This document shows positions 12,220 to 22,682 of a stretch of 64,000 bases of DNA, piece after piece. The notes under the pieces are model-generated. The model ran no database searches. It was not told the origin of the DNA and worked only from the letters and a program-made list of their open reading frames with translations. This DNA comes from Centrapalus pauciflorus (lineage: Eukaryota; Streptophyta; Magnoliopsida; Asterales; Asteraceae), in contig JAANYP010002322.1 in the NCBI GenBank assembly GCA_020465985.1, forward strand, positions 1 through 64,000, read 5' to 3'. Position 1 is the stretch's first letter. The number at the start of each line of letters is the position of its first letter. Position numbers and translations under genes: made by a program.

Positions 12220-13818
12220 TTCCGCCCCGGTTCGAACCAGAAGAGAAACCAATGCAGAATGCCTATTCACGGCATTCTCGAGCAAGATCGAACCTACATC
12301 CATTACTGAGGCTTTACGAGATCCAACTTGGGTGGACACTATGCATGATGAGCTACATCAGTTCGAACGCCTACGTGTCTGGAGGTTCGTCCCACGACCA
12401 AATGATTGGTCCATCATCGGCACAAAGTGGATCTTCAAGAAAAAACGAGACGAGAACGGGATTATCATCCGCAACAAAGGCAGACTCGTGGCTAAAGGTT
12501 ATCGACAACAAGAAGGAATCGACTATGATGAGACGTTCGCTCCAGTTGCCAGACTTGAAGCTATTCACATATTCCTGGCGTACGCGGCACACAAAGACTT
12601 CACAGTTTACCAGATGGACGTGAAGACGGTGTTTCTCAACGGAATTCTGAAGGAGGAGGTGTATGTTTCTCAACCTGAAGGTTTAGTCGATGATTCTAGA
12701 CCATCATATGTCTATGCTCTCGACAAAGCTCTATATGGTTTGAAACAAGCACCTCAGGCGTGGTATGATAGCTTAACCGAATTCCTGCTCGATTCCGGTT
12801 TCTCCAAAGGTACGGTCGACACAATCCTGTTCATACGACATAAAGGTAATGACATCTTACTCGTTCAAATTTACCTAGATGACATTATTTTCGGTTCTAC
12901 AAAACCTTCACTATGTAAAGAATTTTCAAAATTAATGGAATCGAGGTTCGGGATGAGTATGATGGGGGAAATGAATTTTTTCCTCAGATTACAAGCCAAA
13001 CACCTTCCTGACGGGATTCTCATAAACCAGTCAAAATACATCCATGATCTCCTAAAGAGATTTAAGATGGAAAACTATACGTCTATGAAAACTCCCATGT
13101 CCATTTCCTCAAAGCCTGATGCCGATCCAATGGGTAAATCCACTGATATCACGACTTATAATGGAATGATTGGTTCCTTACTATATTTAACTGCTAGTAG
13201 ACCGGATATAATGTTTGCTACATGTCTTTGTGCTCGATTTCAAGCTGATCCTAAAGAGTCACATTTGGCTGTCGTGAAACGAATTTGTCGTGATTTAAAT
13301 GGCACGTCTGGCCTTGGTCTTTGGTATCCGAAAGGACCCAATTTCGAACTAACTGCCTACTCCCATGCAGATCATGCAGGTTACAAACATGACAGAAAGA
13401 ATACATCGGGTCACATCTAGTTCCTCAGAGACAAACTGGTAAGTTGGCAATGGAAGAAACAATACAGTGTTTCTCTGTCCACCGCTGAAGCAGAATATGT
13501 TGCTGCTGCAAGCTGTTGCTCACAACTGCTGTGGATGCGCACTCAACTCCAAGAATACGGTTTCAGACTTAGTCAGATTCCAATCTATTGCAACTCCATG
13601 AGTGAAATAACTATCACTGGTAACCCTGTACAACACTCTCGTGCTAAACACATAGATATTCAGTACCATTTTATAAAAGATCACGTTGAAGAAGGTACTG
13701 TAGAATTACATTCGTCAACACTGAAAATCAGATAGCTAAGTTGTTCACAAAACCTTTGGATGAAAAACGTTTTAAATTTCTGGTGAACAAGTTAGGTATG
13801 CTGAATTTGTTAACATAA
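12220..13818 (+). pseudogene. E2 copia reverse transcriptase and RNase H
   Basis: RT begins about 12220 with a TRRETNAECLF stretch and the core is open from 12332 to 13420. Motifs include GTKWIFKKKRDENG, RLVAKGYRQQEGIDYDETFAPV, ALYGLKQAPQAWY, and the active site IYLDDIIFG (Leu in place of the usual Val, Asp pair kept). RNase H shows AYSHADHAG, where relatives have Asp at the first of these acidic positions, so it is probably inactive. A TAG at 13418-13420 and a further stop at 13733 interrupt the C-terminal part, which contains STAEAEYVAAASCCSQ and KHIDIQYHFI and ends near 13818. Confidence 0.85.
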
Positions 13819-14436
13819 TTTAATTTAAAATGCAACTTTCTTGCAAAGTTTATCTGCCTTTTCAAAAGACAGATTTTCTTTTCGCTATGTTACATTTTCT
13901 AATAAATTATGTTTCGTGTATATGTTATTTAATTCTATTCTTTGTGTTTGTTAATAATTTTTCTGTCATACTTTATCGGGAGGCATCCAGGTAAGTCTCC
14001 GAGTGTATTTACGATTTTATGCACACTCGGAGGGGGAGAAAAATATATTGTTAGCTGGTGTGTTTAATATTTAGTTTTAAGTTATTAATTATTAAGTCTA
14101 TTAATTAGAAAATCCAAAAAGATTTTATTTTTTTGTGAGTTTAATTTTAAGTTTGTTAAGTGTATTTATAAAAGAAAATCCGAAAAGATTTATTATTTTT
14201 TTAGTTTGTCATTTCTATCAGAAAATCCGAAAATAATTTTTCTTAATTTTTTTTAACGATTTCTATTTTGTTTTTAATTTTTTTTCTCTTTAATTTATGC
14301 ATGTTAGATATTTTTAAAGGGGTATGGGTCGGGTCTCCCTATTTGGGTTTGGGGAAACCTGGATTTTTAAAATCGTATATATACCGCCCAAAACTTTTTT
14401 CTTTTCACATTCCTCTTCTTCTTCATCACTTTCACC
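13819..14436 (+). other. E2 spacer, first part
   Basis: This is a non-coding AT-rich stretch after pol. It contains a consensus splice donor, a stem-loop and a PPT-like run (annotated separately), then TGTTAG at 14049, and a TATATATA run at 14376-14383 followed by a pyrimidine-rich tract. The PPT-TG-TATA order is LTR-like, so part of it could be an old LTR. The TIR transposon interrupts it at 14437. Confidence 0.5.
13988..14043 (+). promoter_or_regulatory. Splice-donor-like site, stem-loop and internal PPT after E2 pol
   Basis: CAG/GTAAGT (13988-13996) matches the plant 5' splice consensus exactly. It is followed at once by a stem-loop with perfect 10-bp arms CTCCGAGTGT (13997-14006) and ACACTCGGAG (14023-14032) and a 16-nt loop. 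The purine run AGGGGGAGAAAAA (14031-14043) then begins inside the last bases of the stem. The run resembles the true PPT before the E2 3' LTR. Use of any of these signals is inferred. Confidence 0.5.
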
Positions 14437-15516
14437 TAGGGGTGTAATCGAGCCGAGTATCATGATACTCGAACTCGAACTCGCCTGTAAAACTCCAGCT
14501 CGAAACTCGACTCGAGCTCGATCGAGTTTCACTTTCTAGTCTCGAGCTCGGCTCAGTAAAGTACTCGCTACTTTGGAGCTCGACTCGGCTCGACTCGAAA
14601 ATCCTAGAAAAATGAAAATCCAAATATACAACTACGAGTTACGGAACATATCGATAGATTGATATGCCTAACATGATACAAAACGAAAAATACACAAGAT
14701 ACGATTACAACATCCAATTCAAACGGATTTATAACTAACCCTTCGATTTATGGAAGAAGCAACATAGTAAGTATATAACCAGAATACAACAAATCAACAA
14801 TAGATCAATTTAGGAACATAGTAACAGACTGAATAACTGATTAAAAAAAGATAGCAATAGATCAAAGAAGGAAAATCTACAAAGAATGAAGAACTACTTA
14901 TTGAATGTCGATTCTTAAAATAATAACTACCTTTGAATGTCGATTTAGGAAAGATAGCAACAGATCGTGCTTGATTTGGGACAGGGAAGGAGATTGTTGC
15001 AAAGAAGATCGATGGGAACACACAACACCAGCGACGGCCAGTGACGATCAATCGTCGATCACAGGCACACAACACCAGCGACGGCCTTGGGCAAGATCGA
15101 TAGTCAGTCACAGACTCACAACACCAGCGACAGCCTTGGGGCAGGAGGTTGATTGACGACACCGACACGTGAAGGAGATCGATTGGCTGGGGAAGGTCAT
15201 GACTTCACAGGAGACACTAAGACAGGCGCCTTTACTTTTGTTGTGGAAATGAGAAGGGTTTTTCTAGGGTTAAATGGGTTTCTTATATACTATAGATATA
15301 AATGTAATTTTTATATACTTGAAGGGTAAAAATGTATATTTTTAAACTAAAGCTCGATAAGGCTCGCGAGCCCATCGAGCCTGTTAATTTGATACTTGAA
15401 CTCGACTCCAATCCTACTCGTGTAGCTCGAGCTCGAGCTAATGCGAGTCGATTTTGATTTTTTGTCGAGTCGAATCCGAGTTTGTCGCGAGCTGTCTCGT
15501 CTCGATTACACCCCTA
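14437..15516. mobile_element. Non-autonomous TIR DNA transposon (hAT- or Mutator-like)
   Basis: This is a 1080-bp unit bounded by inverted repeats beginning TAGGGGTGTAATCGAG (14437) and the complementary CTCGATTACACCCCTA ending at 15516. It is flanked by a 10-bp imperfect direct repeat: CACTTTCACC (14427-14436) and CAGTTTCACC (15517-15526). The TAGGGGTG ends and dense subterminal CTCGAG/GAGCTCG words (both outer ~180 bp) recall hAT elements, but a 10-bp duplication fits Mutator better than the 8 bp of hAT. No transposase is visible. The centre holds three copies of CACAACACCAGCGACGGCC or close variants (about 15021, 15067, 15117). It interrupts the E2 spacer. Confidence 0.8.
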
Positions 15517-15526
15517 CAGTTTCACC

Positions 15527-16627
15527 CCAAGAACACACACTCAAGCAACTCAAAAATTCTCAACTGTTGCATAAAAAACCAGACATTTGGAAGTGTTTAA
15601 AGCGATTTCGTGTTAAAGTGAGTTACATTTATGCTTTCTCACATTATTTTGCACTTTCTTGTTAAAAACTGTTCCCTTAATCGAGTTTAAAAAGGGTTTT
15701 TAAGGTCTGAAAGTGGTTTTTCTTCATCACTAAGAAACCCAAAAGGTTTGTGAAAAACAGCGTTTTGATCGAATTTTTCAAAACACAAAGGTGTTTGTGG
15801 GGAGTTAAAAATTCCTAAGTAAAGAACCTGCGATTAACGCCTTGTCCGCGAGTTGCAAGTCGCGGATGACCTGTCATCCACATAAAATCATAAAGTTTTC
15901 TAAGTAACTCATGCAACTCATGCATCATCCGCGAGTTGCAACTCGTGGATAACACTATATCCGCATGGATGGTTCTCAAATATTTCTAAGTTCAAATGCT
16001 CATCATGTTTTGTCCGCGAGTTGCAACTCGCAGATAAACCACCATCCGCACAAAGATTCATTTTCCTAGTCAAACTTGCGGTTAGAGCTTTGTCCGCTAG
16101 TCACAACTCGCGGATATCACTCCACCCGCAAGTCACCTTCAAGAGCAAATGCTTATATATATTTCTAAGTTACACCTGTAATTAAAGGCGCATCCGCAAG
16201 TTACAACTTGCGGATAACACTTCAACCGCAGGTTGGGGTATTTCATGACTTAGCATCAAAGTTCGAAACTCATTTTTCACTCAAAGTTTCATCCGAGCGT
16301 TGCAACTCTCGGATGACACTTCATCTGCAGGTTTTGATAAAATTTTTCTAAGTCTGAATTTCCAAAGTGTTGAGCTCACTTGAAAGTTCACTCGTTCAGA
16401 GGTTTTAAATCTTGTTTAAGGCTGTTTACTGTGAATTAATCTGAGTTGGGATTGGTCTTGCATTCTTTGGATCTTCAGATGGACTTTTTTTACCAAGAAG
16501 TTTTCTGTAGAAGCCCTTTAACAAATTAGATTAATTATAATAAATGCCTAAAACAAGAAACATCTCTGAATAAGTCATATGTTCACTGCAAACACATGTC
16601 AGACTTTCAATTGTTTTGACAGGTACA
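15527..16627 (+). other. E2 spacer, second part (before ORF3)
   Basis: This is non-coding sequence between the TIR transposon and the E2 extra ORF. Its main content is the palindrome array (15845-16313). The last 30 bp end in a pyrimidine-rich stretch and GACAG at 16618-16622, which looks like a splice acceptor directly upstream of the ATG at 16628. Confidence 0.55.
15845..16313. repeat. Array of six 22-bp palindromes in E2 spacer
   Basis: Six near-copies of a 22-bp palindrome made of TCCGCGAGTTG joined to its complement CAACTCGCGGA occur at 15845, 15928, 16013, 16093, 16193 and 16292. Spacing is 80-100 bp. The intervening sequence is similar only in part (a recurring ATAACACT and ATCCGCA follow most copies). 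Substitutions in one arm are often matched in the other; for example the copy at 16193 has TCCGCAAG with CTTGCGGA. Confidence 0.85.
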
Positions 16628-19600
16628 ATGACCTCTCATTCCCACTCAGGAGAAAATGTACCACCCCCGAGCCCCCAACACTCAAACCCTAGCCAACAGT
16701 CCGACAAGGAAATAACCTCCAGATCGGTAGCCCTACCCCCCAAAGCCTCAGAGCAGATCTTCCCAAGATAAATGTGGCTACGCATTAAACCAAATAATTT
16801 CCTTCTAGACCCAGCTTTCCTACATAAATCCGAAGAAGACCCAACCATCCGCCTATCTAACCGAGTAGTCGAAGAAATCCTAATGGTCCACCGAATATCA
16901 TATGCCCTTACCAGCCGACCTAGACCCCGTCCACCCCAAGTCTATGTCCAGCAATTCTGGCACACCCTCACCTATCACCCCGAACCCAATCACACTACTA
17001 GTGATATCGAGGACCACACCATCGAGATTCCATTCCCAAAATTTCTCCACATCCTTTGCCTCCCCCGCCGCCGTGATTTCCATGGCCATCCTGATTATGA
17101 TGAAGAACCGCGTGAGGAACAAATCTGCCGAAAAATCGAACAACTGGGCTACTGATGGCCATTTCCAAAAAGCCTCAGAATTTTTTCGACGAAATCTTTA
17201 AGGCCACTGGTACTACATGTACTCAATTCTTGACCGTTGCTTTACCGTCAAAGCCTCCGGAGCTGATAGAGCAAGTCTTCGAATTCTACGGATTTTTCAC
17301 AGCTTAGCCTACAACCGCCACCATAACTACGCTTGGACTCTGTGGACCGAATTAATAGAGGTCATTCAGGCTAAAGGGACACGCCGAGCAAGGAAATTTA
17401 TCCCAGCCCAACGGTTCCTACAACTCATTATATGTCACTGCTTGACACAGATTCCGGACATTCGTCTCAGAGACCATGAAGCCGGGGTGAGAGACTTTCA
17501 GATAAAGTACTTTCACGATGCTATCTCTCCCTCCTGGTATGAGTTAGGCCACTTCCTGAAGAACTCCTGGCTTATGCAGATCAAGAATCGCAGGCCCTTA
17601 GGAATTATAGAGAGAGAGATGCTCCAATGACAAAGCTAGGACCGGCTGCGCCTGCCCAAGGAGCCAACCCCGAGATGTTAGGTTTAGGGGGAAAGCAAAG
17701 AGAAAATGAAAATGAGAAGGGAGAAGAGGGTAGAGGGCCTGAGGTAGCCGAAGCAGGAGAAAGAGAAAGTGAGGAAACGCATACTACGCATCTTTCACCT
17801 CTATATATACCATCTGCTGATAATGATGACCAAGATGACGATGATGATGATGAGGTCACTCCCCCCACCCAAGTTCCACATTGCTCTCTTGAAGCTTTGC
17901 GAGAAATGAGGGGGAGTTAGGAGGATAACAGAGAAAACCAAGCCACAAACAAGCCAGGCCGCCACATCTGCTACTGGCGCTCATGTGTTGGGTGCCGGTA
18001 TTGGTGCATGCACAAATCCCCCCAAACCACTCACCGACTTCTCAACAAGCTGATGTTTCATCTTTTCACGGGGATCAAGCACATGACCTATCTGCGATTC
18101 ATTTGTAGTTGGCGGATATTGAACAAGGCCGAAAACAGCCCCAGTCGCCGCCTTCATTTCTAACACAATCAAGTCTAGAGCCAGTTGTTATTGAAAAATC
18201 CTTGGCTAGGTTACTTGAGTCGCTTCAGAAACAATGTCTGAGTGACGTTGTCAGAACACTTAGAACCGTGCACACTGAAAGTGCACCGGTGATGATGAGT
18301 GGAAGTCCTATCATTCCCTCATCACTGCTAACTATGAGCACAGGCCATCAGGGGACCTCTTCAGAGTCTCCTGAGATGCAACCGAAGAGCCTATGTGGCC
18401 CCGGGTTACACCCGGACTCAGTGTCCAAAATCGAGTTTGCTGAGTTTAAGGCGCTCAGGTCACAACAATTGAGTGACATGTTCTCCTTTATGACTCAGCA
18501 GCCGGTCATTCCACAAGCTCCCACACTCGACGAAGCTAAGCGCACCCTTCACTCCATACTCAAGGCTTCTTCAAATCTCTCTTCGACAAATGCTCTTCTT
18601 CTGGAGATATTAAATAATGAAGCTTCCGGATCTTCATCCTCTATATCAACAAATGGCCTGGTTGCTCAAATGGGTGAGCGTCTAAAAATCATTGTTGAAT
18701 TTTGTCAAGTTGCTGCCCAAGGAACCAAAAGGAAGCATGAGGATCAAATCATCATGTGGGGGAGAAAAGAGCCAGAGCAGCCAATAAAGCTCCCATGATC
18801 TTCGAAGAGTTAGGTCTACGCAGTCCAAATCAATCTGTTCCATCTCGCCAAGCAGGGCCCCAGGAAGCAGAAGCAGAATTCATGGCTGAGTCTCTTGAGG
18901 AATCAGTCTCAGGAGCTCAGCTAACTCTCGCTGTCTGGGAAGCACCTGAGAATCTTACAGCCTTCGTTGAAAAAAAGGATATATTGACAGCTGTTCCACT
19001 GAGGATATTTGATCCGTCAGAAGTTATTATAATTGAATCCGATAAAGAGGAACAAGAAGCTAGAGAAGACCAATTAAAAGAATCGCTGCGCATTGAATAT
19101 GCTGGTGAAGAAGGTGTGGATCCACAAGAATTTGAATTTGAGCTCCCTTCTAATGATCCAGTATCATCTTCACCATCTCCTTCTCCAGTACAAGTGCCAA
19201 CACCTGTTCCATCTCTGGCTCCAGTTCATCCAATCCAACAGGGCTCAACCAGTCTGTTAATGATTCCGATGGCACCCGACCAATCGTTTGAGTCTGTTGA
19301 ATCTACACGAACATATCCTATCTTTCAAGAGCGATTGGATGTAACACCTCTTGCCTCTGCTACTTCCAATGTCCTCAAAGAAATCATAAGGCTGCAAGCG
19401 GGATTGTCTGGAGGTGATAGTTCTTTTCAAAAACCAGAAGAACGACACACTGAAAGGCTAACTGCCCAAGCCATTGACTGGGTAAAGTAGAGGGTCAGGA
19501 GCCCATATATGGAAGAGAAGTATAGTAAGATGTTTGTCCGTGAAGTAAAGTCTATCAGAGCTGACCTAATCTGGTCCGTAGAAGGAATGGAGCAAAGGGA

Positions 19601-19969
19601 CGGATCTGTTTATGTTGCTATGATCGGGTCGCTAAGAAAGAGCAAAGAATCTGTTAGAAGTCGGTCCTAATTGTCAAAGTTATAAAGATCAAGTTCGAAA
19701 AGTTCTTATGCATATTTTATCCTATATTTGAAGTAGAACGCGAACACCAAACTTTCTCTACTTTTACTGAGGCCGATTTCCCTAACTTGTTCTTGCAGGA
19801 TCTGGAATTTCTATATCTCCACTTGCTACCTAACAAGAGCAGAGATCCTATTCATATGAATGCTCAAAGGTGTCTCATCAAGTTTCTTCGCTGCAATCTC
19901 ACACTATCTATCATACTTGACTTCAAAATGGCTTTAGAAGCAAGGCAAAGAAAGGTTAATTTGCTTTCA
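16628..19969 (+). pseudogene. E2 extra ORF (copia ORF3), main part, broken
   Basis: This is a decayed ORF downstream of pol, homologous in position and partly in sequence to the intact ORF3 of E5. ATG at 16628 follows an acceptor-like GACAG. A TAA at 16769-16771 lies in frame; the segment to 17155 carries the family core (ISYALTSRP, VYVQQFWHTL). After frame changes, 17217-17630 shows the second conserved block (IFHSLAYNRHHNYAWTLWTEL, RFLQLIICHCL). The rest (17627-17920, 18109-18798, 18756-19490) is low-complexity: acidic runs, Ser/Pro-rich stretches and a KRKHE basic patch that could be a nuclear signal. E3 interrupts it at 19969. There is no signal peptide or membrane span. Function unknown. 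Confidence 0.65.
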
Positions 19970-20512
19970 TGTTGGTACACCCTATGTGACGATAGTAGTC
20001 TAGATATGTAATAGATAAGGCTTTATTAATACAAGTCATGTATGTTTGATCATGATTGTGTATGATGTTTACATTTGCATGTTAAGTTCTTGATTGTGAA
20101 GATAAGTTCTTGATGTGAGAATAAGTTCTTCAGGGCATAGGCCACGAACTTAAGTCACACAATACGAACTTAGCTGACCTAAGTTCATATGTGCTTGGGC
20201 TTGAACTTGTTAAGTTCGTGGGCTTGGGTCTGGTTCGAACTTAGGAGTTATCATATGAACTTATTCAGTTATTTTCATAGACTTTTGGGAAAATACAATT
20301 TTCAGAGATTGTCAGAGTGCACGGGCGAGCTAGGAACGATTTCAGAGAGTTTTAGAAGCAATACATCGTGTGGGGTCGGTATCATGTCGGCTAGCATTTT
20401 ATTCAGCTCCGTGTTCCGCGCGTGATCAGTCTGTAAAGCATCTAACAAGGATTCCGCACTCATTGGACGACGTCGTGCCTTGATTACGATCCGTAGATGT
20501 GGTGACCTTACA
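19970..20512 (+). repeat. E3 5' LTR
   Basis: 543 bp, TG...CA, beginning TGTTGGTACACCCT and ending GACCTTACA. The first ~35 bp and the end are nearly the same as in the E5 LTR, while the interior differs. The part 20085-20275 is packed with AAGTTC and its complement GAACTT (for example GAACTTGTTAAGTTC). Confidence 0.85.
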
Positions 20513-20514
20513 AG

Positions 20515-20526
20515 TGGTATCAAAGC
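20515..20526 (+). other. E3 primer-binding site (initiator tRNA-Met type)
   Basis: TGGTATCAAAGC begins two bases after the LTR end. It differs from the usual TGGTATCAGAGC seen in E5 and E6 by one G-to-A change. Confidence 0.8.
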
Positions 20527-20589
20527 AAGTCGTGAGTGTTCTTCGTGTTGTTCGCGTTTCGAGGAACATTCATAGGTTTCTTGTGGATT

Positions 20590-21599
20590 GATTGTACACT
20601 GTTCGTTAAGAGGAAATGTGATGATTTCATACTGGTACAAGTGTATGTGGACGGCATCATTTTTGGGTCGTCAAACGAACAAATGTGCAAAGATTTTGAG
20701 AAGGTTATGAAGTCAAAGTTTGAGATGAGTGCGATGGGAGAGCTGACTTCTTTCTCGGTTTACAAGTTGAACAATGAAAGGAGGGAATGTTCATTCATCA
20801 GACGAAGTATGTCTATGATATCTTAGAGCGCTTCGGGATGGAAGGAACAAAGCTTACGGGACACTTTAGTACTCCTATACAAGTCAATCATAATCTCGGA
20901 CTGGGTACATATAGTGATACTGATGTGGATTCGACTTTATATCGGGCCATGATCGGTTCACTTATGTATTTAACATCTTCAAGACCTGATATAATGTTTG
21001 CAGTTTGTATTTGTGCTAGGTTTCAAGCTAACCCCAAGGAGATGCACATGAAAGTAGTGAAGCGGATTATACGAAACCTGAAGTCGAAACCGAAGCTGGG
21101 ACTGTGGTATCATGCTGATGGAGATATGGAATTGGAAGCTTACCCGGACTCAGACTATGGAGGATGTAGCTTGAACAGAAAATCAATAATGGGTGGTTGT
21201 CAGTTCATTGAAGAGAGACTCGTATCCTGGCAATGCAATAAATAGACTTCGGTAGCCGTATGAACATGCGAGGCCGAATATGTAGCTGCGGGGAGTTGCT
21301 GTTCACAGGTTCTGTGGATACAACAACAATTGCGGGACTACGGTTTGACTTATACTCATACTCCCATTAGGATAGACAATCAATCCACAATTGCCAAAAC
21401 TAATAATCTGGTAAAGCACAATAAGACTAAACACATAGATATAAGACATCATTTTATTCGTGACTGTGCCGAGAAAAACCTGATTAAATTAGTTAAAGTT
21501 CCAACGGAAGACAACAATGCAGATCTATTCACAAAAGCATTTGATAGATCATGCTTTGATTTGTTAGTCCAACTAAGTGGAATGCGTAATCCGGATTAA
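20590..21599 (+). pseudogene. E3 RT C-terminal part and RNase H
   Basis: Coding sequence starts abruptly within RT, closely matching E5 from about 42510. The RT active-site block reads VYVDGIIFG, so the second catalytic Asp is Gly. A frameshift after MSAMGEL (about 20745) leads into 20787-21245, which matches E5 almost residue for residue (SLMYLTSSRPDIMFAVCICARF). A TAG at 21243-21245 and a TGA near 21260 break RNase H, and 21330-21599 finishes it (KHIDIRHHFIRDCAEKN, ending GMRNPD). The junction from leader to RT near 20590 marks a deletion of roughly 6 kb relative to E5. Confidence 0.88.
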
Positions 21600-22682
21600 C
21601 CTGACCTCAGTAGATTATCTTTCTGTTTGCATATTTTTAAGTTATTAGTTTATCTTATTAGTTATTTTACTTAAAAAAAGGGGGAGAAAAACAAATAAAA
21701 AGAGAGAAAACCATAAAAAATTTAAAAAATGAGAATATTAAAAAATGAGAGAAGTCTTAGAGTCTAAGGTTCAAAGTAACGAAATTTAGCATAATATAAC
21801 AAACTCTAAGTGTTAAACTTTCACACATAATGCATTGTAAACTCTAAGTGATATACATGCTTTTGTCTGATATGTTGGTAGGCATAAAAGATGAAGGATT
21901 TCCTAAAAGCTAATACAACAATCAAGGAAATGTCATATGTGTAACTAACTTAGATGTATAACCAAAAGGTCTTAATTTCTATTTTAGAGGCACACAGAAA
22001 ATTATTATGAATGAGGTATGCAAATTAATCTGGGGGATGTATGGATTCATCGAAATACATTTTAAATAAAGAGCAAGTTTTGAAACGCAAAGGAAGTCAA
22101 AACATGTCGCTTTGATGTACGTGAGTACAGACCTGTCACCGCTGTTTTGACTTAAACTAGCAAGATATGTCGTTTTGTTGTACGTGAGTACAACAGACCT
22201 GTCACCGCTGTCTTGCTAACATAAGAGGAACTCTAAGACAAACTAAGACACTTTATTGTATGTAAATACAAAACTGTGTCAGACGTTTGCCTTTTAAAGA
22301 TAATTTGCAAATACCAAAAAGTCATAATCATTGTGTGTCTGTCTTGATCATAGAAGTATGTCTAAGTATGGGACACGTAAGGTAGTTTCTTAATAAATAA
22401 AAAGGCCAAAGAAAAATCCTAAGTGTTGAATGTTTAAGTGGACAAACATACCGACAATCGACTTGGTGTGTATGTTACGACAAACAACCAAAGAATTAAA
22501 AAATTCCAAAATGTGAAAGGGCAACACATAAAGTGCATTGACAAAGCTCTTGGATTGAACCTTCTTTGACTCTCTCGCAAAAATTTTCAGTTAGTGTGTT
22601 TTTATCTTTAAATTATTGCAATTTTATTTCTTTTTTAGTTAATTTAATTTAATTTGTTTTTATCTTATTTTTAAATAAATAG
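21600..22682 (+). other. E3 post-pol spacer with internal PPT
   Basis: This non-coding spacer is shared with E5. A purine run, AAAAAAAGGGGGAGAAAAAC, ends near 21693, soon after the pol stop, and resembles a PPT although no LTR follows. Three stem-loops follow at 22094-22280 (separate entry). The spacer ends at about 22682, where ORF3 sequence starts at an internal point, marking a second deletion. Confidence 0.7.
22094..22280 (+). ncRNA. Three consecutive stem-loops (candidate structured RNA element), E3 copy
   Basis: SL1 has perfect 10-bp arms AAGTCAAAAC (22094-22103) and GTTTTGACTT (22144-22153). SL2 has arms TAGCAAGA (22158-22165) and TCTTGCTA (22211-22218). SL3 has arms GACAC (22247-22251) and GTGTC (22276-22280). 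SL1 and SL2 share loop sequence ATGTCGCTTTG then a mini-hairpin GTAC-GTGA-GTAC then GACCTGTCACCGCT. The same order occurs in E5. RNA function is inferred. Confidence 0.55.

Noticed and set aside
14049..14436. Start of a separate 3' LTR after E2 pol
   Set aside because: PPT, TG and TATA order is suggestive, but no second copy of this sequence exists in the window, and E5 shows that a spacer and extra ORF follow pol in this lineage. Kept as an alternative.
14794..15168. ORF inside the TIR transposon as transposase
   Set aside because: 124 codons with no transposase motif, and it crosses the short tandem repeats; the element appears non-autonomous.
15845..16313. CRISPR-like array of regularly spaced palindromic repeats
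   Set aside because: The setting is a plant retrotransposon spacer, the interval sequences are partly similar to each other, spacing varies from 80 to 100 bp, and no cas-like gene is present.
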